In this document: in pieces, positions 46,973 to 54,622 of the stretch
Numbering within the stretch: the stretch's first letter is position 1
Layout: each line of letters opens with the position of its first letter
NCBI GenBank assembly: GCA_029552545.1
Contig: JAKPDO010000006.1
Location: forward strand, 1-64,000
Direction: 5' to 3'
Origin: Planctomycetota bacterium
GTDB lineage: Bacteria > Planctomycetota > Phycisphaerae > Sedimentisphaerales > Anaerohalosphaeraceae
Length of the DNA stretch: 64,000 nt
Program-made: the position numbers and the translations under genes
Notes under the pieces: model-generated
The model's input: the letters and a program-made list of their open reading frames with translations, nothing else
Told to the model about the DNA's origin: nothing
Database searches by the model: none

Positions 46973-49252
46973 CTATTCTAAAATTGCTATATTTAAATTT
47001 CTAGCAAGTTTTATGATTTCTTCTCGACCAATAAGAGTTATCCTCTTGCCGGATGCAAATTCTTTTGCTTCTGAAGTAAAGTCTGAACTCGTTACAAAAT
47101 CTCCCCTGGTAATGCTTTGATCGGAAGAAACTATTCCCCAAAACTGTTGTACAACAGGCCGTCCTACATTTGCTTTTTGGTGTTTGCATTGTATTACAAC
47201 TTTGTCTCGAGCAGCACCGGTCAATTTTTCCGCAAGAATATCGATTCCCATGTCATGGCTACCCGCTGTAATTCTAATATTATAGCCTTGTTTTTCATAG
47301 ATATTTGCAATAAGGTTTTCAAATTGCTGAGGTGATAGGTTATCAAAAATCAATGATATGAGGGCTTCTTTCTTCTCTTGGCCTTTAGGTTTAATTTTGA
47401 GGTTAAACAGAGAAAAGATTTCTTCTTCGGATAGACCCATGCTTTCTTCGATCTTATTTTCGTCAATAACCTGGCGGAAAAGGCATCTTTTTTCCGACAG
47501 TTTTCTAAGAATCCTCTCCTCAATTGTGTTTTTACAATAAAATTTACGAACAAATACCTTCTGAGTCTGGCCGATTCTATGAGCTCTTTTGATTGCCTGA
47601 TCTTCGACAGCAGGATTCCACCACCGATCGAAAAGATAGACATAATTAGCTTTTTGTAAGTTGAGCCCCACACCTCCAATAGTGTAATTAAGGAGTAAAC
47701 AGGCTACTAAATTGTCATTGAGGAATTCTTCTTTTACGTCATCACGTTTACGTGGGGAATACTCCCCATGAAGTTGAAGGGCTCTGAAATTTTTCTTTTC
47801 TAGTTCCTTCGCGATACGTTTTATGCCATACTCTTCGCTAACGAACTGCGAAAAGACTAAGACTTTTCTTTTATTTTCTACAATCTCCTCAAGATCTTCT
47901 ATCAATCTTTCTGTTTTGGCACTGAATCCATTTGTAGGACAAAAATTGCATATTTGTCTAAGCCGATTAATCAAAGCAAAAACATGTGTAACCGTTATCG
48001 ATTCTCCCTTTTCCTTCAATTCCACAACGCCTTCCTCCTCCATTTGTTTATAGACACCAAAATGCTCAGGGTCAAGATCAATGGCAACGTCTTCTTCAAT
48101 CTTTTCAGGCAGGTCGATATTGACTTCTTCAACACGTCGTCTAAGAATGTAAGGTTTAACTTTTGTTGAGATTGTAGACTGTTGCATGTTGTTGTTAACT
48201 AGCCCTGGAACTAAAAAATCAAAAATGGATACTAAATCATCAATCTTGTTTTCAAGCGGTGTTCCTGTTAAGGCCCAACGACGAGATGCTTTCAGTAATT
48301 TAACAGCTTGTGAAATTTTTGATTTTGGGTTTTTAATACGTTGTGCCTCATCAATAATAACTAAATCGTGAGAGAATTTCTGGTCTTTAAGCCATGCTAA
48401 TTCACGAGCAAGAGACTCGTAGTTCATAATTTTGACAATCACATTCGCCATTCCCATTCTTAAGAAAAACTGTCTATCTCTTCCTACAATCGCAATATTT
48501 CCCTCAATGTTTGGCCACCATTTATTTATTTCAATTTTCCAATTCGAAATCAATGTTTTTGGGCATATTATGAGAATTTGATTAATAGTTTTCTGTTTCC
48601 ACAGCAGTCTCGCTGCGATAATCGCTTGCATCGTTTTGCCCAGACCCATCTCGTCGGCAAGAAGAGCTTTTTCCCTATCAAAAAGCCATTTAACTCCAAA
48701 AGACTGAAAACGATACGGTCTTTCAGGAAGATATAATTGTGGATCTAATAAAATATTGTTTATGGGTGGAGTGAGAATCCACTTAAGTCGCTCTTTCAAC
48801 CCTTTTTCTTCAAAACCTGGTGGTTTTGGTGGTCTTGGATGTGAAACTCTACCTCCATATGTGCGGATAATTCTTGGATAGGGAAAATTTTTTAGTAATT
48901 CAGACCTCTCTTTCTCAAAATCAATCCTGTTTATGTTAATTCTGATTGATAATGGGATTGCAAGGCATTTCAAAATAAGATAGACTTCTGTTAAATTCAC
49001 TATCTTGAGGTTGAATGAAATCATGATGGAGTTTTTGTCTTGGAGAACAAACTCAACATTTTTGACTATTATCGGTTTTGTGAGGAAAAAATTTAAAGGT
49101 GAATTATTAATGATAGGATTAATGCTTAATTGGGAGTGTTTTATATTTTCGATATTAGCAACTTGTTGAATGATTTCCGTAAGAGAGATTATTTCAATCT
49201 TTCTCTTGAGTTTTTCAAGTATTTTTTTCTTTTTATTATTTACACCAAACAT
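46973..49252 (-). CDS. SNF2-family helicase/translocase fused to a C-terminal Mrr-type restriction endonuclease
   Basis: The protein has 759 residues. Residues 1-170 are an unassigned lysine/isoleucine-rich N-terminus. The SNF2 core follows: Walker A ADEMGLGKTMQAI (~199-211), Walker B IIDEAQRIKNPKSK (~299-312), ALTGTPLENKIDDLV, and motifs V/VI TIGGVGLNLQKANYV and AIKRAHRIGQTQKV. Residues ~640-759 form an Mrr-like nuclease with LSPQQFENLIANIYEKQGY, the catalytic D of HDMGIDILAEKL and QCK in VVIQCKHQK. DNA translocation coupled to cleavage, as in defence systems, is expected. The base composition is strikingly AT-rich compared with its neighbours. The start is 2 bases after the orf180 stop. Confidence 0.9.
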   Translation of the reverse strand: MFGVNNKKKKILEKLKRKIEIISLTEIIQQVANIENIKHSQLSINPIINNSPLNFFLTKPIIVKNVEFVLQDKNSIMISFNLKIVNLTEVYLILKCLAIPLSIRININRIDFEKERSELLKNFPYPRIIRTYGGRVSHPRPPKPPGFEEKGLKERLKWILTPPINNILLDPQLYLPERPYRFQSFGVKWLFDREKALLADEMGLGKTMQAIIAARLLWKQKTINQILIICPKTLISNWKIEINKWWPNIEGNIAIVGRDRQFFLRMGMANVIVKIMNYESLARELAWLKDQKFSHDLVIIDEAQRIKNPKSKISQAVKLLKASRRWALTGTPLENKIDDLVSIFDFLVPGLVNNNMQQSTISTKVKPYILRRRVEEVNIDLPEKIEEDVAIDLDPEHFGVYKQMEEEGVVELKEKGESITVTHVFALINRLRQICNFCPTNGFSAKTERLIEDLEEIVENKRKVLVFSQFVSEEYGIKRIAKELEKKNFRALQLHGEYSPRKRDDVKEEFLNDNLVACLLLNYTIGGVGLNLQKANYVYLFDRWWNPAVEDQAIKRAHRIGQTQKVFVRKFYCKNTIEERILRKLSEKRCLFRQVIDENKIEESMGLSEEEIFSLFNLKIKPKGQEKKEALISLIFDNLSPQQFENLIANIYEKQGYNIRITAGSHDMGIDILAEKLTGAARDKVVIQCKHQKANVGRPVVQQFWGIVSSDQSITRGDFVTSSDFTSEAKEFASGKRITLIGREEIIKLARNLNIAILE

Positions 49253-49254
49253 TT

Positions 49255-49797
49255 TTAATGTGGGTTTGGAGCCTTAAGCGTTTCTTTGATAGCCTGTTTT
49301 ATCCGTTCAAATGGTTCGATTAAATCGATTAAATGTTCCAAAGAGGTTAAATACTCACTGATAATATTTTCAGTATCTAGATTGGGATTGGTTTTGTAAG
49401 CAATGGTTGAAATGCTGTTGGGATCGCTTCCCGATGATTTTTCAATAAATGCTATTGGTACTTTTATATGGCTTTCAGCATGAAGCAAAATATGTTCATC
49501 TACCAGTAACAAATTAGGTTTACGTGGAATCTCTGAGAACAATCCTTTCGCTATCACCTCAACCTTGATATGTTCATTCAATGTCTTTCCGAAAAGAATT
49601 CGTTGATAAAGTGTTGGCCGTATTGGAGATATATAAGAAAAATGGAATGGCCGAGTGAGATAGTCTGTTATCATTATGGCGCCGAGATAGGCCCCAGATG
49701 CATCAACAGGGCAAGTCAGATATCCAAGGATTATAGATTTGATTTTTTCTTCATGATTGCTTAAGTTTTGACTGAATGTATCATTTTCACCGTTCAT
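49255..49797 (-). CDS. Unknown 180-residue protein, first gene of the SNF2-Mrr cassette
   Basis: I do not recognise this family. The protein has 180 residues with no signal peptide or membrane segment. Notable stretches are LGYLTCPVDASGAYLGAIMI, SPIRPTLYQRILFGKTLNEH, LLLVDEHILLHAESHIKVP and an acidic C-terminal helix. It is AT-rich like the following SNF2-Mrr gene and ends 2 bases before it, so the two are almost certainly co-translated. A sensor, adaptor or nuclease-control subunit for the helicase is a reasonable guess, but nothing in the sequence proves it. Confidence 0.65.
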   Translation of the reverse strand: MNGENDTFSQNLSNHEEKIKSIILGYLTCPVDASGAYLGAIMITDYLTRPFHFSYISPIRPTLYQRILFGKTLNEHIKVEVIAKGLFSEIPRKPNLLLVDEHILLHAESHIKVPIAFIEKSSGSDPNSISTIAYKTNPNLDTENIISEYLTSLEHLIDLIEPFERIKQAIKETLKAPNPH

Positions 49798-50848
49798 TTC
49801 TGGTTCTCCTCTTCCTTGTTGTTTCCCTTTCCATCTGCGAATACTGGTCTTGGTGGTGAAAATCTTAGCCGAAAAATCCTTCTATTTTTATGAAACCTTT
49901 GTTTATTCTATCCAAAAAATTCCCCTCTTTTCAACCCTTTTTTCCGGTTTTGGGGGTCTTTGGCCTTCGGCGGAAGTGTTTGGAGTTTCGGATTTCGGGC
50001 TTCGGATTTCTGCTCGCTGCCGCCCGCTCTCTCTTCCTTCTTCATTCTTCATCCGCTCCTTCGCTGGCCGCTGGAGTCCGGCTGCTTTTTCATTTCTTAA
50101 ATCCGTGGGTCTCAAATCCGTGTAATCTGTGAAATCCGTGGTTAAAAATATGTCCTCTGCGCAATCCGTGGTTCCATAAAGTCGGCGGTTGCTTTTTCCC
50201 CTTCTTTCTGCTATAATAGCACTCAATGATAGAAGGAGGAACAAAATGGGCTGCAAAGTTTCGAACATCTTCACCCGCCCCCACATTACCTGTATTCTTG
50301 TATCCCTGTTTCCCTATCCTTATTCCTGTCTTTCTTCTTTTTGAATTTCGGGCTTCGAATTTCGAGTTTTCCCCTTTGCTGTTCACTGGCCGCTGGAAAC
50401 TGGTTGCTGGAATCTGCGTAATCTATGGTCATATCTTTATGCAATCCGTGTAATCCGCCCGCCGTGCTGCGCCCGTCGCGGCAGGTGTCCATCCATGGTG
50501 AAATAATCTGTGTAATCGGTGTAATCTGTGGTGAAAGAATCTCTTTGTAAATCCGTGTCCATCCGTGGTTAAAAAACTCTTTTCCATCTCGTTTACTGCA
50601 CGTTTGCAGCGCGTTTGGGCGCGTTTCAATCAGTACTTTCCCCGATGTTTTTCCACCCAAAACACCCTTTTTCGCTCAAAAACCCGCAAAATCCCCATCC
50701 CCCGATTTTTTAAATCGTACAATTTCTCATATGCCGAATGTCCAGGATACGGCAAAATCACCTTCGATGAATCGTCTGTTTCCCTCCTCTTCAGCCTGTC
50801 TGCCGCCGTCACTTTTCCCACCCGCTGCCGGCCGTTGGATTTTTCCTT
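49798..50848. repeat. Non-coding kilobase packed with degenerate intergenic repeats
   Basis: No supported gene is seen. Two repeat types are visible. Type A is an AATCCGTGTAATCTGTGGT-like string, in variants at 50100-50150, 50162-50176, 50411-50460 and 50487-50576, often ending GGTTAAAAA. Type B is TTTCGGGCTTCG(A/G)ATTTC followed at some distance by CTGGCCGCTGGA, at about 49986-50085 and 50343-50405. CTTCATTCTTCAT near 50040 echoes the ends of the four-helix-bundle element at 5.9-6.3 kb. The short ORFs here are repeat translations. Confidence 0.65.
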
Positions 50849-52042
50849 TCACGAATGGCTGCGATGGACCTGGCGGTATTTGTGCGGCAGCATTCCCGTG
50901 ATCTCCAGAAACGCCCGCCGCATATTGGAGGTGTAATGAAATCCGGAGCGAATCGCAATAGTCTCAATCGGCAGATTGGTCTCGACCAGCAGCGTACGGG
51001 CCAGTTCAAAGTGGGCCCGGATGATTTCATCGTGGATAGAGCGGCCCAGGGCCCGCTGGAACTTCATCTGCAGCGTCCGCTTGCTCAGGCACAGCTGTTC
51101 GGCGATGTCATCCACCTGCAGCGGCTGCGACGCATGGCTTCGGATGTACCGCAGCGCCTTGATGAGCTCCTCATCCTCCAGCGCATACATATCCGTCGAG
51201 CCGCGCTCCCGCACGCCCGCCGGCTGGATGCGGATCCATTGCCCCCGCATCCGCTCTTTTCCGCTGATGATGTCATCCATCAGCCGGGCCGCCTCATATC
51301 CGGCCGTTTTGAAGTTAAACGCAATGCTCGACAGCGGCGGAGTGCACAAACTGCAGATGGCCTGGTCATCATCCACCCCCAGCAGGGCTATCTCCTCCGG
51401 AATCCGAAGCCCCGCCTCCGCCGCCACATTGCTCAGATGACAGGCCAGCACATCGTTGCTGACCAGGACGGCGATGGGTTTGGGCAGCTGCCTGAGCCAG
51501 TCTATCAGGGGCTGCTGACCTTTCTGAAGGATGGTGTCGATCCACAATTTGGCCGCGGGCACCGATTCGCTTCGAATCGGGCGCGGACTGCTTTGGAAGG
51601 TATGGAGTGTCCCCCCATCCTGCTCGACACACCGCCGGAACGATTCCATCCGTTCCATCGACCAGCGGGCCTCGCTGATTCCGAAAAAGGCAAATTGGGT
51701 AAACTTTTTGCTCTTAAAATAGTCGTAGGCCGTTTGAGCTATCTGGTCCGGGTCGGCACTGATATACGGAATCGAAAGCAGATTTTGCAGGGTTGAAAAA
51801 GCGATAATCGGCATCCTGATTTTGAGGATTTGCTGGGCCATCATCGAGGTTTGAATATTGGCAAAGGCCCCGCGGCAGCCGCGTTCTTTCAGAAATTCAA
51901 TAGATTCAAAAGAAGAGTCTGCCCAGATTATCAAATCCCAATCGCCCTTGTCCCGAATGTACTCCGTGATGCCGGACATGATTCCCTGGGTGTTGTGGGT
52001 GATATTGCTGTAGGCAAAGGCAATTTTGGTTTTTGGTTTCAT
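50849..52042 (-). CDS. XylR-like transcriptional regulator (LacI-type sensor plus AraC HTH)
   Basis: ATG 52042 gives about 397 residues (MKPKTKIAFAYSN). Residues ~5-280 form a periplasmic-binding-protein-like sensor: LLGVDDDQAICSLCTPPLSS is the classic VDDD...PPLSS signature. Residues ~295-397 form an AraC-type DNA-binding domain with two helix-turn-helices (VDDIAEQLCLSKRTLQMKFQ, IAIRSGFHYTSNMRRAF). This architecture senses a sugar and activates catabolic genes. It stands divergent from a run leading to three pectin-degrading multi-domain enzymes, so it is the likely local regulator. Confidence 0.9.
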   Translation of the reverse strand: MKPKTKIAFAYSNITHNTQGIMSGITEYIRDKGDWDLIIWADSSFESIEFLKERGCRGAFANIQTSMMAQQILKIRMPIIAFSTLQNLLSIPYISADPDQIAQTAYDYFKSKKFTQFAFFGISEARWSMERMESFRRCVEQDGGTLHTFQSSPRPIRSESVPAAKLWIDTILQKGQQPLIDWLRQLPKPIAVLVSNDVLACHLSNVAAEAGLRIPEEIALLGVDDDQAICSLCTPPLSSIAFNFKTAGYEAARLMDDIISGKERMRGQWIRIQPAGVRERGSTDMYALEDEELIKALRYIRSHASQPLQVDDIAEQLCLSKRTLQMKFQRALGRSIHDEIIRAHFELARTLLVETNLPIETIAIRSGFHYTSNMRRAFLEITGMLPHKYRQVHRSHS

Positions 52043-52340
52043 TTGGCGGCCGACAATATTTGTTTTTGCGCAAAATAAATGACCGATAGACAAAATATAC
52101 GTTTGAACTGTGAGAATGTCAATGAGAAAAACGGTAAATAGAGATGGATTGACTCCTGAAAAGATGGACAAAAATCGTCTTTTCTATCCTATCTCTATGA
52201 AATACAAGCCGTTGCGCAAAATTGTCTTTTTTTAAGCGCGAGATTGCCTTGTTCATTCTCGCTCTAAAATCGAAAATGAAAAGGTCAGGCGGACCGTATG
52301 AAACAAGGTTGAAAAACTTGCGGGGAAAAAGGGGAACATT
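52043..52340. promoter_or_regulatory. Divergent promoter region with repeated TTGCGCAA palindromes
   Basis: The region between the regulator and the pseudopilin-like gene contains two palindromes: TTTTGCGCAAAA at 52064-52075 and TTGCGCAA at 52212-52219, about 148 bases apart. They could be operators for the XylR-like regulator or for autoregulation. No consensus promoter is clear. No small gene is seen. Confidence 0.4.
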
Positions 52341-53150
52341 ATGAAACGAAAGGCATTTACCCTGATTGAGCTGCTGGTTGTCATTGCGATTATCGCGCTG
52401 CTTTTGTCGATTCTGCTGCCGGGGCTTAAGACCGCCAAAGACATTTCCAAGCGCGTGATATGTGCCTCCCGTCTTCGTCAGGTGGGAGTGGCGATGCGCT
52501 CGTATTCCCAGTCGTATGAAAATCTGCCGGATGCGGTGGACCGAAACGGCAAGCAGGAATCGGGACATGGTTATGCAGTGTATCGCGGCGATAAGCCCGA
52601 ATGGATTGATGCCAACGGCAAACCGATTCCGATTCGCTGGGCGAAATTGTATGAGAGCGGCTTTATGGAGGAGCCGAAGATTTTTTACTGTCCGGGCAAT
52701 CGTCTGGAACTGTATAAGTATGAGTCATACTGCCAGCCGGCCCCGTGGGGCACTTTGCCGCAGGATTTCAATACGCGGAACGGAAGCAACCAGTGGGTCC
52801 GCATCGGCTTTACCTATTTTCCCATCGCCCGCAATCCGGTGATGTCCACCACCATCTTTGCGCCCGCGCAATTCCCGAAGAAATTTACGGATTTGCATCC
52901 GTCTCTGCCGTATGCGACGGATGTCTTGTGGGGGCGAAAGAACCTCAGTCATCAGCGTCTTCAGGATTCCGGTTCGGAGTATAAGGCATCCAATAATTAT
53001 TCGGTCAATGCCCTTTTTGCGGATGCTCATGTGAGCAACTGCAAGAATCCGGAGGTCTTCAAGCATCCGGTTTGGGACCGGTTTGACAGCAGCCAGGTGG
53101 ATTATAATGAATACTATTACACCGTGTTTCGTCTGATCGGCGGGATGTAA
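52341..53150 (+). CDS. Pseudopilin-like protein with prepilin N-terminal methylation motif
   Basis: The 269-residue protein begins with the type IV prepilin/pseudopilin leader KRKAFTLIELLVVIAIIALL (processing after the A before FTLIE) and one hydrophobic helix. The rest resembles planctomycete/lentisphaera DUF1559-like pseudopilins, with CASRLRQVGVAMRSYSQSY and a C-terminal SVNALFADAHVSNC in place of the usual FxDGHV motif. These proteins are very numerous in such genomes and are thought to be exported at the cell surface. A GGGGAAAAAGGGG site precedes the start. It is the first gene of the region facing the CAZymes. Confidence 0.85.
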   Translation: MKRKAFTLIELLVVIAIIALLLSILLPGLKTAKDISKRVICASRLRQVGVAMRSYSQSYENLPDAVDRNGKQESGHGYAVYRGDKPEWIDANGKPIPIRWAKLYESGFMEEPKIFYCPGNRLELYKYESYCQPAPWGTLPQDFNTRNGSNQWVRIGFTYFPIARNPVMSTTIFAPAQFPKKFTDLHPSLPYATDVLWGRKNLSHQRLQDSGSEYKASNNYSVNALFADAHVSNCKNPEVFKHPVWDRFDSSQVDYNEYYYTVFRLIGGM

Positions 53151-53218
53151 TCTCTTTGCCCCTTGCGGGTTCCAGCAAACACAGTCGGGAAACAGGAAAC
53201 AAGGAAGAAAATCTGAAT

Positions 53219-54437
53219 ATGATTCCGGTTGCCGTCATCGGTACAGAGGGGTATGCATATAAGCAGCTGGAGCGGATTTTCTTTTTAAATACCTGCTTTG
53301 ATGTGGTAGGGGTCTGCAGCGAGCCGAACCGGCGCGAGCAGGGCTACCGGATGTGTGTGGAGCGCGGCATAGAAGTTTTTGACGATGTGAAAAGTTTGCT
53401 GGAGGCGGTGCGTTCGCGGGCGCAGGCGGTTTTTGTTTTCACCGGGATTGACAGCCATTATCAGTATGCCCGGCAATGTCTGGAGCAGGGGTTTTGAGGT
53501 CTTTCTGGAAAAGCCGCCGGTGCCGACGATACAGCAGATGGATGATTTGATTGAGCTGGAAGAGCAGACCGGACGGCGGGTAGCGGTGCTGTTTCAATAT
53601 TTGTACAGCGGGATTGTTCAGACGCTCAAGCGCCGGATTGTCTCGGGCGAGTTCGGGCAGGTTCGGCGGGTTCGTTCTTTGGCGGCATGGCAGCGGCCGG
53701 ATGCCTATTTTCGGCGGAATCACTGGTGCGGCACGGTGCGAACCTCCTGCGGGGAGTGGGTGCTGGACGGGACGCTGAACAATCCACAGGCCCATGTGTT
53801 GAGTAATTCGCTGTATCTGGCGGGTTCGCAGGCGGACCAGATGGCGTATCCGCTGGTGGTGGAGGCGGAGCTGTACCGTGTGCATGAGATTGAGTCCGAG
53901 GATACCAGCAGCATGCGGATTGTGTGTGAGAACGGCTGCGTTCTGATTCACAATACCACGCTCTGTTCGGCCTCGGAGGTGCGCAGCGAGACGGTCGTCG
54001 AGTGTGAGCGGGCGACGATTACGTATCGCAATTTCAATCAGGCCCAGATTGTGTTCAAGGACAGCCGTCAGGCGGAGTTTCTCGAAGAGTCCGAAGACCC
54101 GCGGATGGAGATGCTCAGGGATGTGGCGTTCTGCTTTGAGACGGGCCGTCCTTATAAGGTACCGCTGTCGCTGTGCCGGCCGTTTACGCTGTGTGTGAAC
54201 GGGGCGTTCGATTCGAGCGGGGAACCGGCGGATATTGACCCGGCCCATGTGGTCAAAAGCCGTCATAACGGGCTTCCGATTACGCTGATTAAGGATATTG
54301 TGCCGATTATGCAGCGGGCCCATTCGAGCTGCCAGCTGCTTTCCGAAATCCAGGTGCCCTGGGCACGTCGGGGGCGTCCGATTGTGATGAAGGAATATTC
54401 GAGTTTTCCCGGTCAGCGCGTGTCTTGGGAAAGCTGA
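53219..54437 (+). CDS. Gfo/Idh/MocA-family oxidoreductase, interrupted by a frameshift
   Basis: Two frames together make one protein of about 405 residues. The first (ATG 53219, AAGGAAG upstream) has the nucleotide-binding start MIPVAVIGTEGYAYKQL and runs to TGA at 53495-53497. The second continues at the same point with EVFLEKPPVPTIQQMDDLIE (the EKP motif) and TLNNPQAHVLSNSLYLAGSQ, ending at 54437. Removing one base from the GGGGTTTT run at 53488-53495 restores a single frame. The family oxidises or epimerises sugars with NAD(P). The stop context (GGGG TTT TGA G) resembles a +1 frameshift site, but an indel or sequencing error is equally possible. Confidence 0.75.
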
Positions 54438-54622
54438 CGCCGCCGACCGCGGCTGTCTGTGCTTTGATTTCTTCTTGGATGGATGGAGGGGGTGTTGTTG
54501 TCTCTGTTCGGGTCATTGGAAAACACAAGGCGGCCTAAAAGAAAATGGTGCTGTCTGGCGGGAAAGGTTAGGCGAGGATATACTGGATTTGTGTTTACGC
54601 ATCTGTGCAAGGTAGAAAGGCA

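Noticed and set aside
50100-50576. Repeats near 50.1-50.6 kb considered as a CRISPR array
   Set aside because: The repeat copies differ in length and sequence, spacing is irregular and there are no cas genes.
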